A DNA stretch of 64,000 bases from Lampris incognitus (GCF_029633865.1 NC_079223.1:1902797-1966796); one strand, 5' to 3'. Positions 38,771 through 51,318 are shown, counted from the stretch's first letter. The notes: generated from the sequence alone by a model not told the origin. Translations and numbers: made by a program.

Positions 38771-39928
38771 CAATAACCAGTCACCCTGATGCTGCTAACA
38801 ATAACCAGTCACCCTGATGCTGATAACAATAACCTGTCACCCTGATGCTGAGAACAATAACCAGTCACCCTGATGCTGATAACAATAACCAGTCACCCTG
38901 ATGCTGCTAACAATAACCTGTCACCCTGATGCTGCTAACAATAACCAGTCACCCTGATGCTGCTAACAATAAACAGTCACCCTGATGCTGATAACAATAA
39001 CCAGTCATCCTGATGCTGCTAACAATAACCTGTCACCCTGATGCTGCTAACAATAACCAGTCACCCTGATGCTGCTAACAATAACCTGTCACCCTGATGC
39101 TGCTAACAATAACCAGTCACCCTGATGCTGCTAACAATAACCTGTCACCCTGATGCTGCTAACAATAACCTGTCACCCTGATGCTGCTAACAATAACCTG
39201 TCACCCTGATGCTGAGAACAATAACCAGTCACCCTGATGCTGCTAACAATAACCTGTCACCCTGATGCTGATAACAATAACCAGTCACCCTGATGCTGCT
39301 AACAATAACCAGTCACCCTGATGCTGAGAACAATAACCAGTCACCCTGATGCTGATAACAATAACCAGTCACCCTGATGCTGCTAACAATAACCTGTCAC
39401 CCTGATGCTGATAACAATAAACAGTCACCCTGATGCTGCTAACAATAAACAGTCACCCTGATGCTGATAACAATAACCAGTCACCCTGATGCTGATAACA
39501 ATAACCTGTCACCCTGATGCTGATAACAATAACCAGTCACCCTGATGCTGATAACAATAACCAGTCACCCTGATGCTGATAACAATAACCTGTCACCCTG
39601 ATGCTGATAACAATAACCAGTCACCCTGATGCTGATAACAATAACCTGTCACCCTGATGCTGATAACAATAACCAGTCAGCCTGATGCTGCTAACAATAA
39701 CCAGTCACCCTGATGCTGATAACAATAACCAGTCATCCTGATGCTGATAACAATAACCAGTCACCCTGATGCTGATAACAATAACCAGTCACCCTGATGC
39801 TGATAACAATAACCAGTCACCCTGATGCTGACAACAATAACCAGTCATCCTGATGCTGATAACAATAACCAGTCATCCTGATGCTGAGAACAATGACCAG
39901 TCAGTCTGATGCTGATAACAATAACCAG
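38771..39928 (+). repeat. 1.16-kb satellite, period 28 bp
   Basis: About 41 units of AACAATAACCAGTCACCCTG ATGCTGCT. Two alternating positions vary (CCAGTC/CCTGTC and GCTGCT/GCTGAT/GCTGAG). GCTGCT variants are concentrated in the first half and GCTGAT in the second. Confidence 0.95.
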
Positions 39929-41383
39929 GGTGGCACTTGTCAAAACTACTAATTTACAACTACTCTCGAAGATTATGATAGCCCTTTTAACAATGCCATG
40001 GATTGTGTATAGCCAAAAGGTATGGAGTGGTATCATTCATCTAATCTACATGTCCCATGCACAGGTGTTAATACATAACATTAACCAAGTGTGAATTAGC
40101 GACAGTATGCGCTATTGTAGTAATGTCACCTGGAAATTCACCGTTAGCTTGCTAGTCAGAGGTTAGCTATCTTGCAAGCTTGCAAAGCTAACTGCAGCCC
40201 AACTAAACTCAGCTCACTCTGCTCAATTTCCACAATGTCGACACATTCCAGCACATTGAATTAAGTGTTGAAATAACTTTATATAACCTTATCATTTCAA
40301 GAATCATTTCCAGTACCACCTGTTGCCTTGGTAAGGTGTCCTAGCGTCCAAGTGCTTGTCAGAGTGCCTGCGCTTGAGTGTCGCGCTGTGTCCCAAGCTG
40401 TTGATACACTGAACATTCCGTGCGGCTCAGTGGGTGGTCCCTTAAAAACAGCCCATTGGGCTCATAACTTTAGTGGCAAAGGACAAGACTTAATAATAAT
40501 AGGCTAATAATAATAATGCATGTATTTCAGCTTCCATTTGACTGTTTCTGTGCAGGCGTTTTTTGTTTTTTTACCCACTCGGGACAGGGGGCAGAGGCGG
40601 GGGGGCCGTACTCTGACCAACGGGGGCCACGCCCCTGATCCCAGGGTGATGGATAGGCCTGCCACTGATTAACGTGATACATTTGGGAAGGTGTGAAGCA
40701 ACCCGTCTGGTTGCTGTAAACATATAAATACTGCGGTGACACTCGTGCGCAATGACGCATGCACTGGTCCTGCTAGAGGACTACGCGGATGGGAGGTGTG
40801 GGAGGGGATGAGTGTTCAGGGACCACGAAGATGACTGGCTCATAAGCCGATTTAGCGTCACTAGAGCCGTGCTCTTGGACCTACTGTAACATACCATTGA
40901 TCAGCGGGCTCATTTATATGTATCACATTCACGTCATGCTTTGCATTGACCATATATGGTAGAATGTGGGCGTGTAGAGGGCGGCATATGAGGCTGACAC
41001 AGCTGCGCACATTTCCAGGTGGACTGATTTACAAGGGGAAGATTGCAGGTGAGCGTATGCACGGTTTTATAAGTCCGATTTTTTTTCCTTTGATTTTTGG
41101 CACACGCCATTTTCGGCTTTTGTGCGCACGTACACTTTTAGTAAGGATCCTATGCACTGTTTTATAAATGAAGTCGTAGAGGGGCTCAGTCAGGAGTCGT
41201 GACAACTTTCTCTTTCGGCTACACAACGTGCACCATTTATTCCTTCCACCATTACAACAACAACAAAAACCCGCGCAGCGGAAGTGTGTCACTGTAAACC
41301 CGAACCGAGGAAACAGCAGCTGTAAACTAACGTTCCTACCAGCTCAATAAGGGGAGTTATGTACCCCTATAACCACTACACAC
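39929..41383. other. No gene recognised; probably old repeats
   Basis: AT-rich first half, then a GC-richer part (40540-40680). The last part before 41384 may include the LTR of the gypsy element that follows on the - strand (its pol ends near 41402), but no second LTR is available for comparison. Confidence 0.4.
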
Positions 41384-41401
41384 GTCCCCCCAGAACTCGC
41401 C

Positions 41402-42670
41402 TTAATAGGAAAAGTCAGCGTGGCGAGGGGGGCGGATCTCTCTGCCCCAACGGCTCCGCTGAACAGGAGCTGGGGGCTGGTTAACCGCAGGCAAAGCAGC
41501 AGAGTCCTCACAGCTGGACCGGGGAAAAGGAGGGGCTGGGGAAGCAGGGGGAGGGGGGCAGAGCCGGGGGGCGCCCCCGCCGTGGAGGCAGGGCCAGACC
41601 AACAGGGCGGTCTAAGTCCAGGTGAGCAGGCTTGAGGCAGTCCACAGAAACCCGCTCCAGCCTGCTGCCAACCTCCACCACAAAGTGCTTATCTCCAGTG
41701 TCCCGTACCCGAAATGGACCGTCGTAGGGTGGCTGCAGGGGACCGCGGTGCGCGTCGTGATGGATGAAAACATACTCCGCCGACCGCAGCTCCGTGGGGA
41801 CACAGGACTGAGAGCCGCCATGCTAAGAAGTGGGGACCGGTGCAAAAGCCCTGGCTTCCTCCTGCAGCGCAGTCCATTGGCAGCTGGCGGACCAGGGAGC
41901 TGTGGCGGTGGGAAGGAAATCCCCCGGGACCCGAAGTGGCTGTCCGTAGACCAGTTCGGCGGATGAGGACCGGAGGTCCTCCTTGGGGGCCGTCCTGAGC
42001 CCAAGCATGACCCAAGGCAGTTTGTCGACCCAGCGGTCGTCCTTGAGGGTAGCCCGCAATGCGGCCTTCATCGAGCGATGGAACCTCTCGACCAATCCAT
42101 TAACGATGGAGGGTGATACGCTGTGGTGCGATGGAGCCTCACCCCTAAACCTGCGGCCATCTCCTCCCAGAGCGCTGACGTGAATTGCGGCCCTCTGTCC
42201 GAGGAGAGGTCAGATGGGGTGCCAAAGCGGGCGACCCAGGTTCCGATGAATGCTCGGGCAACCTCAGGCGCTGTCGTGGACGAAAGCGGGACGGCCTCTG
42301 GCCATCGCGTGGTCCTGTCGACCATGGTGAGCAGGTATGTGAAACCACGGGAGGGGGTAGGGGGCCTACCAGGTCCACATTCACGTGGCCGAACCTCCTC
42401 TCAGGTACCGTGAAAGGTGTCAGGAGCGCTTTGACGTGCCGGAGCACTTTGGAGCGTTGGCACTCCACACAGGTGTCAGCCCAGTCCCTCACATCCTTTT
42501 TGAGTCCATGCCAGACAAACTTTGCCGCCACCAGCCTCTGTGAAGGCCTTCTGCCAGAGACAGCCCATGGACCGCGTCGAAGACCCGCCGCCTCCAAGCA
42601 GTCGGAACGACCGGGCGGGGCTGACCCATTGCCATAATGTCTATAGTCTTACCAGCAATGGGCCAATTTG
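41402..42670 (-). pseudogene. Ty3/gypsy retrotransposon, integrase to pol 3' end, frameshifted
   Basis: On the - strand: AKFVWHGLKKDVRDWADTCV with CVEC (zinc-binding domain), NVDLVGPLPPP (first Asp), VDRTTRWPEAVPLS, DLSSDRGPQFTSALWEEMAA (second Asp), HRTTAYHPPS, then a frameshift into VERFHRSMKAALRA (the Glu), LPWVMLGLRTAPK, and a chromodomain-less end DCLKPAHLDLD ... REIRPPRHADFSY. Frameshifts occur near 42090 and 42330. The RT/RNase H part is absent upstream, replaced by other sequence at 42670. Confidence 0.85.
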
Positions 42671-42742
42671 CCAAAATGTTGAGCTATCCCTTTAAGTTTT
42701 AACCTCAACATTAAGGTTAACATTTGCAGTACATATACACAT

Positions 42743-43691
42743 ATGCTGAAGGTATACATGCAGGTTGGGTGGTTCCGATGGCAGTGGTCATTCAGGAGCA
42801 AGGGTCTGCTGAAGGTATACCAGCAGGTTGGGTGGTTCTGATGGCAGTGGTCATTCAGGAGCAAGGGTCTGCTGAAGGTATACCAGGAGGTTGGGTGGTT
42901 CTGATGGCAGTGGTCATTCAGGAGCAAGGGTCTGCTGAAGGTATACCAGGAGGTTGGGTGGTTCCGATGGCAGTGGTCATTCAGGAGCAAGGGTCTGCTG
43001 AAGGTATACCAGGAGGTTGGGTGGTTCTGATGGCAGTGGTCATTCAGGAGCAAGGGTATGCTGAAGGTATACCAGCAGGTTGGGTGGTTCTGATGGCAGT
43101 GGTCATTCAGGAGCAAGGGTCTGCTGAAGGTATACCAGGAGGTTGGGTGGTTCTGATGGCAGTGGTCATTCAGGAGCAAGGGTCTGCTGAAGGTATACCA
43201 GGAGGTTGGGTGGTTCTGATGGCAGTGGTCATTCAGGAGCAAGGGTCTGCTGAAGGTATACCAGGAGGTTGGGTGGTTCCGATGGCAGTGGTCATTCAGG
43301 AGCAAGGGTCTGCTGAAGGTATACCAGGAGGTTGGGTGGTTCCGATGGCAGTGGTCATTCAGGAGCAAGGGTCTGCTGAAGGTATACCAGGAGGTTGGGT
43401 GGTTCCGATGGCAGTGGTCATTCAGAAGCAAGGGTCTGCTGAAGGTATACCAGGAGGTTGGGTGGTTCTGATGGCAGTGGTCATTCAGGAGCAAGGGTCT
43501 GCTGAAGGTATACCAGGAGGTTGGGTGGTTCTGATGGCAGTGGTCATTCAGGAGCAAGGGTCTGCTGAAGGTATACCAGGAGGTTGGGTGGTTCCGATGG
43601 CAGTGGTCATTCAGGAGCAAGGGTCTGCTGAAGGTATACCAGGAGGTTGGGTGGTTCCGATGGCAGTGGTCATTCAGAAGCAAGGGTCTGC
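42743..43691 (+). repeat. 0.95-kb satellite, period 63 bp
   Basis: Fifteen units of GAAGGTATACCAGGAGGTTG, GGTGGTTCCGATGGCAGTGG, TCATTCAGGAGCAAGGGTCT GCT. The unit is 21 codons, so frames of about 350 codons stay open on both strands. They have no start or regulatory context and end a few codons outside the array. Copies are over 95% alike, with variation at CCG/CTG and GGA/GCA positions. Confidence 0.95.
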
Positions 43692-44639
43692 AGGAATTCC
43701 TTTTGAAACTCATGACAAGTCATCCATACTCAGACTGCAGACTCAGACTTTTTCCTGAATTAAAATCAGGTGGTGGTACTGTAACCTAACATCCCCCTAC
43801 CCACCACCACCAAAAATAATATTACACTAAAATGTGTTGATGGGACTGTGTTTGCATCTGATCCTAACTTTGATAGGCCGGCCTAGGCTGATTTACAGTC
43901 TGGCTAATAAACTGTCCTTGACAATATGAGCATGCTACAAGTGACACGAGAACATCCAGTCATCAAACAGTGTGTCTGCTTGCTGAAAGCGTTTAATTGC
44001 TTGAAAAATGCTCGAACGGCTTTATTGAAAGCATTTAATTGCAGCTGACTTGGTGGTGCTGATGCCCCATAAGCAGAGGCTATATAGTCCTTGCTGCTGC
44101 AGCAGCCCTAAGTTCAAGTCCAACTCTTTGCTCTGTCTCTCCAGATGTCCTTTCAAAATAAATGTTAATACAATGTTAATAAATGTTACCAACTAGGAAA
44201 GTACAGTGATTGTGGCTATTTTCAATGAAAATATTAGTCAATTAACAAAGAAATTGTAATAAAATTACAGATTAAATAGTTATTTTACTATTAATTTCTC
44301 AGTAATTTTAAATGATTTCTTATTTTTTCTGTAGTTTTAAAGTTGAATTTAACAGTTTACTCCCTTAAATAACAGACAAATATTTGTGAAATTACGATAC
44401 ATTTATGAACGTATTTTAACAATAAATATGTGTATTTCTAATGTTTTTTTTGTAAAAGAACAGAAATATCTTGGGGGTTTCACAGTTACAGTTATTTCAT
44501 GTTATTTTACATTTCACATGTAGAATCACAGTCTTTTGTTGTAAATTTAATTGTATTTTAAAGATACAGAATAAATCTGTAAAATACACAGTAAAATTCT
44601 GTTATATTACTCTTTTTTTTAACAGTGTACAGTGCACAA
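43692..44639. other. AT-rich stretch, no gene
   Basis: The second half (44160-44630) is rich in TTTTACAG/CTGTAAAA-like words and may be an old inverted-repeat transposon. No boundaries could be drawn. Confidence 0.4.
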
Positions 44640-45100
44640 TGCTAAAGATGTGGGAAGGATGCGCATAGCATGCAACTATGTCCTGCTCAGGATGCGGTCT
44701 GTAACTTCTGCAAGAAAAGGAGGCATTATGCAGAAGTCTGCCAATCAAACACTGCAGGAGAAGTGAACATGGCCGCCGCCGACAGTGACAGCGAAGAGGA
44801 CGTTGCATTCTTAGGCTCCGTTAATGCAGAGGATTCTGAAGCTCCGTGGCTGATAAAGCTGACATTAGCTGACATAGAGACAGATTCCAGATCCACACAG
44901 GAGCTGATGTGACTGTGATCCCAGCAAGTCTGTACAGTACAGGGCAGTTTAGTGAGCTGGAGAAGACAGCTGGTGAGTTGTGCTTGGGTCAGGCCTTGTT
45001 CAGGTTCGGCCAGAAGCAGAAGCAAACTTCTCTGAATACCTGACATGCACATGTTGAGTTCGACCTCAGCTCTGAACCTAATGGTATGTCTGACATTCCG
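44640..45100 (+). pseudogene. Ty3/gypsy-like gag zinc knuckle and protease fragment
   Basis: The frame has VCNFCKKRRHYAEVCQSN (CCHC knuckle), an acidic linker DSDSEEDVAFLGSV, then across a frameshift FQIHTGADVTVIPASLY, an aspartic protease signature in which the catalytic Asp of DTGAD is His. It stops where the 27/30-bp array begins. Confidence 0.7.
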
Positions 45101-45101
45101 A

Positions 45102-46158
45102 CTGCATGATGAAGGACAACCCAGGGACACGTGTCATGATGAAGGACAACCCAGGGACACGTGTCATGATGATGGACAACCCAGGGACACGTGTCATGAT
45201 GATGGACAACCCAGGGACACGTGTCATGATGAAGGACAACCCAGGGACACGTGTCATGATGATGGACAACCCAGGGACACGTGTCATGATGAAGGACAAC
45301 TCAGGGACACGTGTCATGAAGGACAACCCAGGGACACGTGTCATGATGAAGGACAACCCAGGGACACGTGTCATGATGGACAATCCAGGGACACGTGTCA
45401 TGATGGACAACCCAGGGACACGTGTCATGATGAAGGACAACCCAGGGACACGTGTCATGATGGACAACCCAGGGACACGTGTCATGATGGACAACCCAGG
45501 GACACGTGTCATGATGAAGGACAACCCAGGGACACGTGTCATGATGATGGACAACCCAGGGACACGTGTCATGATGATGGACAACCCAGGGACACGTGTC
45601 ATGATGGACAACCCAGGGACACGTGTCATGATGAAGGACAACCCAGGGACACGTGTCATGATGGACAACCCAGGGACACGTGTCATGATGAAGGACAACC
45701 CAGGGACACGTGTCATGATGAAGGACAACTCAGGGACACGTGTCATGATGGACAACCCAGGGACACGTGTCATGATGAAGGACAACCCAGGGACACGTGT
45801 CATGATGGACAACCCAGGGACACGTGTCATGATGAAGGACAACCCAGGGACACGTGTCATGATGGACAACCCAGGGACACGTGTCATGATGAAGGACAAC
45901 CCAGGGACACGTGTCATGATGATGGACAACCCAGGGACACGTGTCATGATGAAGGACAACCCAGGGACACGTGTCATGATGGACAACCCAGGGACACGTG
46001 TCATGATGATGGACAACCCAGGGACACGTGTCATGATGAAGGACAACCCAGGGACACGTGTCATGATGAAGGACAACCCAGGGACACGTGTCATGATGAA
46101 GGACAACCCAGGGACACGTGTCATGATGAAGGACAACCCAGGGACACGTGTCATGATG
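45102..46158 (+). repeat. 1.06-kb satellite, units 27 or 30 bp, ACACGTGT in each
   Basis: About 37 units of CATGATGAAGGACAACCCAG GGACACGTGT, with a GAT/GAA triplet present or absent, so units are 27 or 30 bp. Each junction carries the 8-bp palindrome ACACGTGT. Every length is a multiple of three, hence open frames in several phases (RDTCHDEGQP, MMKDNPGTRV). It sits between the protease end and the pol-like C-terminus of one gypsy-like fragment. Confidence 0.95.
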
Positions 46159-46167
46159 TCTCTGTCC

Positions 46168-46490
46168 TGCCAGGCAGTTCGTTTCATCTGTTCCATATAG
46201 TCCAACCATTTGACCAGTTTACTGTAGACCAGGTCCATGTATTAAACCACCTGGCACAACACAACGCCCCCAGAACACTAGGAGTGCCACTGCAGCACCT
46301 GAGCTGCCCGCTGACCTACCTGATGATCTGCAGATTACAGCTGCAGATGGTGCCCCCCCCTGCCCCCCCCCAGACCCCACACCCGTCTCCAGTGAGACCT
46401 CACCCCAACCAGACTGGGTCTGCCCGAAGGTACCCTGTGAGGCAACGTTGTCCTCCACTCCACCTGAGGGACTTTGTGCCTTAGTTAAAC
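46168..46490 (+). pseudogene. Gypsy-like pol C-terminus
   Basis: The frame continues out of the array into Pro-rich sequence ending RRYPVRQRCPPLHLRDFVP and a stop, which resembles the R-S-G-R-..P.R tail of gypsy-type polyproteins. RT, RNase H and integrase between protease and this tail are missing. Confidence 0.45.
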
Positions 46491-46496
46491 AGGTGC

Positions 46497-47181
46497 TGTG
46501 GGACACACTGAGTGGTTAAAGGGGCAGAATAATCCCCTCACTCAGCTGAGGGCTGGGGCAGTCTAACCCCCCCTCCCCCCCTTAGGGAAAAAATATAAAT
46601 TTCTGTTGAATTATCTTATTAAAAAAACAAAAACAAAGACAAACCAAAAAGGAATAAAGAAGTGTTCTGTATCTTCTGTAAAAAGAGGAATGACATCAGA
46701 TCCTTGTCAGGAAAAGAGCAGGAAACGTTCTCTTGGATGAAAAGAAACGTGACTTTATTCCATGTTATGGTCTGACTTTCAGTCTTACAGATATTGATAT
46801 GCTGATTTCTTGTCAGTTGTAATCATAGTAAAAACTGAATGTTTTCATCTCAGAAAGGGGGCTGTGGTGTTCGGTACTTACGGCCACCGGTAGGGGGCGC
46901 TGTGGGATATATAAACGAGACGGGGCGGGTAAATAAGCATCTTTCTAGTTCCGGACAGCATGCCTGACGCGTCTCCTTGACGCCCCGTGAAGCGGCCAGA
47001 ACAGCAAACACGTGACAGGAGTTTGGGGTTTCCCGCGGAGTTCCCAGTGGTAGAAGCTGGTGGTCTAGGGAAAGCGGAAGCGCTCGAAACAAGACCAGAT
47101 ATTGTCTCAAGCGTAAGGCTGGCAGTGACGGTATGATGGCGGTCCACAGCCATGTCACGTCCTCTCATGTGTGTGTTGTGA
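46497..47181 (+). repeat. Possible LTR after the gypsy-like fragment
   Basis: Begins TGTGGGACACACTG just after the pol stop and could end GTGTGTTGTGACA at 47181 (TG...CA). It contains a TATA-like ATATATAAACG at 46908. There is no second LTR in the window to prove it. Confidence 0.35.
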
Positions 47182-47939
47182 CACCTGCGGTATACATGCT
47201 GTAACGGTGGTTGAGGGAGTCCTGGGAGGTGTGTTTCACATGTCCTCCTCGTGCAGGGCCGCGGTTTGGGAATGCTGACGCAGCGCGGCGGCGCTCACCT
47301 CCCTTCCGTGGGCTTTGCTGCGGATGTGGGGAAATGCTGGTTCTTAATCTCACTGGTTCACGACTGTAAAGCTGCTCTGGGTTTTGATGCCTTCACGTCT
47401 GTATCGGTGCCATCTGTTTGTTTTCAACAGAAAAATAGAAAAATAGAAAAGCTAACTGGGAACTTTAGATGAGTCAGTTAAAGGTGTCCCTCATTCTGCC
47501 ATCCTGTCCTGAACAACTCGGAGCTCAAACTAAATTCAAATAAAATCATTCGTAATTGAATTAATTGGAACACTTTCTTGTCGAATTTCCCTGGCAGGCT
47601 GCCTCCCCTGACAACCAGGAGGTGAAAGGGGGGATGGACAGCCAGGTGGATGAGGAGGTGTCCTACAGGAGCTGTGGTTCTACTTTTCTCCAGATAATTC
47701 ATCAGCGATGTCTCCCAGGGTGTCCGTCAGATTCGGCTCTGAAAAAAAGAAAGAGATTGGTCTTGGTGGGATGTTTGGATACATGGAATAAGTGGAGTGG
47801 AGTGGAGTGGAGTGGAGTGGCTGCCTCGACCCCACAGAGGAACCTTTCTTATAATATAGCACTTAACGAATTCATCAGGTGTCAAAAGGAGTCCAAAAAC
47901 AGGCGGTGAGATCACAAATGATGCTTGCTCACCAGGGAC
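47182..47939. other. No gene recognised
   Basis: Contains a (GTGGA)n microsatellite at 47793-47822. The open frames are short. Confidence 0.4.
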
Positions 47940-50345
47940 TGGCTTGTTGTACGTTTTGAGAGACAGTTGTACCGGCCTCACTAACAACCCAGCCACTGGG
48001 AGTGCAAAAGCCAGTGCATTTTTAGTGCTGGTCCAAAGCCCGGATAAATGGGGAGGGTTGCATCACGAAGGGCATCTGTCGTAAAGCCTTTGCCAACTCA
48101 AATACTTGGATCATAAATCAGATTTCCATACCGGTTCAGTCGAGGCCCGGGTTACCAACGACCGCCACCGGCACTGTTGGCCAGCAGGGTGCCGGTGGAA
48201 ACTATGCCACTGTTTGGAGAAGGAGAAGGAGAGGGGGAAGGCATGTCCAGAGGCAGCGAGAGAGGAGGAAGGGTAGGAGTGTGGAGGTGAGAGTCGGAAC
48301 TTTGAATGTTGGCAGTATGCCTGGTAAAAGGAGAGAGCTGGCTGATATGATAGAAAACGAGAGAGAGAAGGGTGGATGATGTGGGGATAGTGAACCAGGA
48401 AGTTCAGTGGATTAGCAAGGAGGAAGTGAGGGCAGCTATGAAGAGGATGAAGAGTGGAAAGGCAGTTGGTCCTGATGACATACCTGTGGAGGCATGGAGA
48501 TGTTTAGGAGAGATGGCAGTGGGGTTTTTAACTAGATTGTTTAACACAATCCTGGAAAGTGAGAGGATGCCTGAGGAGTGGAGAAGAAGCATACTGGTAG
48601 TGATTTTCAAGAACAAGGGTGATGTGCAGAACTGTAACAACGACAGAGGTATAAAGTTGATCAGCCACAGCATGAAGATATGGGAAAGAGTAATAGAAGC
48701 TAGGTTAAGAGGAGGAGAGGTGGTGATCAGCCACAGCAGGAAGACATGGGAAAGAGTAGTAGAAGCTGGGTTAAGAGGAGGAGAGGTGGTGATCAGCCAC
48801 AGCAGGAAGACATGGGAAAGAGTAGTAGAAGCTAGGTTAAGAGGAGGAGAGGTGATGATCAGCAGCAGCAGTATGGGTTCATGCCAGGAAAGAGCACCAC
48901 AGATGTGATGTTTGCTTTGAGAATGTTGATGGAGAAGTATAGAGGAGGCCAGAAGGAGGTACATTGTGTCTTTGTGGATTTAGAGAAAGCATACGACAGA
49001 GTGCCGAGAGAGGAGGTGTGGTATTGTATGAGGAAGTCGGGAGTTGCAGAGAAGTATGTAGGAGTGGTGCAGGATATGTATGAGGGAGGTGTAGCAGTGG
49101 TGAGGTGGTGGTTGGAATGACAGATGGGTTCAAGGTGGAGGTGGGATTACATCCAGGATCGGCTCTGAGCCCTTTCTTGTTTGCAGTGGTGATGGACAGG
49201 TTGATGGACAAGATCAGGCAGGAGTCTCCGTGGACTATGATGTTTTATAGATGAGATTGTGATCTGTAGTGAGAGTAGGGTGCAGGTGGAGGAGAGCCTG
49301 GAGAGGTGGAGGTATGCACTGGAGAGAAGAGGAATGAAAGTCAGTAGCAGCAAGACAGAATACCTATGTGTGAATGAGAGAGAGGACATTGGAATGGTGA
49401 GGATGCAAGGAGTGGAGGTGACGAAGGTGGATGAGTTTAAATACTTGGGGTCAACTGTCCAAAGTAACGGGGAATGCAGGAGAGAGGTGAAGAAGAGAGT
49501 GCAGGCAGGGTGGAGTGGGTGGAGAAGAGTGTCAGGAGTGATGTGTGACAGAAGGGTACCAGCCAGGGACACAACGAGAGGCGGGTGCAGAGGGTGCAAT
49601 GCACACAGACGCTGCATCAGTGGGGGCGCCAAAAGTACAGTGTACAGTAAAACAATTTCTGGTTATAGGCCTGTTTGTTTGTTAAGCCAGTAATATTTAT
49701 AAATATTGTTACTTAGATGAGAATTTTGGATTAGAATAAGTAGTTACATGTTATATTTTTTAATTATAATTTTTTGTTGTTGTTGTGTACGGTCTTTTGG
49801 CGCCCCCGCTGATGAGGCGCTTGTGTTCATTGCACCCCCCCCCTCGTTGCGTCCCTGGTACCAGCAAGAGTTAAAGGGAAGGTTTACAGGATGGTAGTGA
49901 GACCAGCTATGTTGTATGGTTTGGAGACAGTGGTGCTGATGAAAAGACAGGAGGAGGAGCTGGAGGTGGAGGTGGCAGAGATGAAGATGATAAGATTTTC
50001 ACTGGGAGTGATGAAGAAGGACAGGATTAGGAACGAGTATGTTAGAGGGACAGCTCAGGTTGGACGGTTTGGAGACAAAGCAAGAGAGGCAAGACTGAGA
50101 TGGTGTGGACATGTGTGGAGGAGAGATGCTGGGTATATTGGGAGAAGGATGCTGAATATGGAGCTGCCAGGGAAGAGGAGAAGAGGAAGGCCAAAGAGGA
50201 GGTTTATGGAGGTGGTGAGGGAGGACATGCAGGTGGCTGGTGTGACAGAGGAAGATGCAGAGGACAGGAAGAGATGGAGACGGATGATCCACTGTGGCGC
50301 CCCCTAACGGGAGCAGCTGAAAGTAGTATAGTAGTATAGTAGTAG
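47940..50345 (+). pseudogene. RTE-like LINE, internally deleted and interrupted
   Basis: Starts with the typical 5' part (48040-48300) and the first endonuclease strand VRVGTLNVGSMPGKRRELAD (48290-48350). It then jumps to the [62 protein letters not shown] (motif A Asp intact). Motif C is destroyed (MMF then TATAGATGAGATTGTG where FADD is expected). A segment of 66 bp around [19 protein letters not shown] is present three times (48655-48860). A hAT-like insertion splits the C-terminal part at 49564-49857. It ends with the (GTA)n tail. Confidence 0.85.
49564..49857. mobile_element. hAT-like MITE inserted in the RTE element, perfect 8-bp target duplication
   Basis: A 294-bp element with long inverted ends: CAGGGACACAACGAGAGGCG at the left and the complement of CAGGGACGCAACGAGGGGGG at the right. 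The similarity continues to GGGGGCGCCAAAAG (about 70 bp). GTACCAGC flanks it at 49556-49563 and 49858-49865. The uninterrupted site is visible in the RTE copies at 31145 and 61709 (GGGTACCAGCAAGAG), which proves the insertion. Confidence 0.9.
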
Positions 50346-51318
50346 TAGTACTCTAGCTCTCCAGTAAACCGACCATTGGCTAAAGGCAGGGCGAAGAAGA
50401 ACTTCAGACGGAGAGTGGTGCGTCTTCGGTTTATCATACACTTTGCCTTTACTCCGAATTCTTTATTGTAAAACAGTAAAGACCAAAATAACTCCTTTGT
50501 AGACTCAAAGTGAAAATCTCTTCACAATGTGTAAACTCCAGGATTACGCAATACCATCATCATCATCAATACCACACCACATGGGTGTGAATATCTGCCT
50601 TTCAGAGAAAACAAAGGAACCAGCTTAGTAAACACAAAACCAAACTAGGTGGCTAATTACACAAGTATGACGGTGTTTTACAAATGACCAGCGTGGACAT
50701 GAACGGTACTTCCGGACGGTCCCCTCGTAGGGAAACAACCGACACCGCAAATTCTTGTCGCAAATGTAGAATGAACAAAAGGCACAAAACAAGCCACACT
50801 GAGAAGCTTTCGCATGTGAAGCTGCGCTAAGTTAGCTACCGGCTATGACCAGCAGGGGGAGCCCTACTATCACAAACCGCTACCCACTTTAAAAGCATCA
50901 GCACAAACAAACGGCTAATTGATGCGCTAGTAAAACCACGACACTGCCCGCCGGGTGGTTTAAGGATTTTTGAAGATCTTTTCTTCGGGTTCTGTTCAAA
51001 GAAACACGGTTGTGTCCTCAGAGCACTTATAAAGAAGTATAGATTCCCTCCAGAAAGACACCTGGCTACGACCTTAAACTGCAACCGGCAGGTCGTCGGC
51101 GACTAAACCGGCACCCCCACCCCCACTTCAACCCTTGGGTTGTTGTGAGGAGGGTGTGTGGACACCGGCAGGACTAAAAACAAACCCCGTCCAAGGGCGG
51201 GTGAGTTCCTCTGTGAACCAACGGCCACCCATAGCTGGGGAGGAGGTAGGGACCACCAGGTACTCCCCCTACTGGAACACAATGGTGACTGATTAGCTGT
51301 GCTCCCACGACCTCAAAA
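50346..51318. other. No gene recognised
   Basis: Mixed sequence. The stretch at 51085-51300 (CCGGCACCCCCACCCCC, GGTACTCCCCCTACTGGAAC) looks repetitive but is not assigned. A (GAT)n run follows at 51334-51355. Confidence 0.4.

Noticed and set aside
41402-42670. An active Ty3/gypsy element
   Set aside because: Frameshifts split the integrase and RT/RNase H is absent, so only a relic remains.
45045-46484. 479-codon open frame (and a 386-codon one on the other strand) as a protein gene
   Set aside because: The frame is a 27/30-bp tandem array whose unit is a multiple of three and lacks stops in these phases. Several frames are open at once, which real genes do not show.
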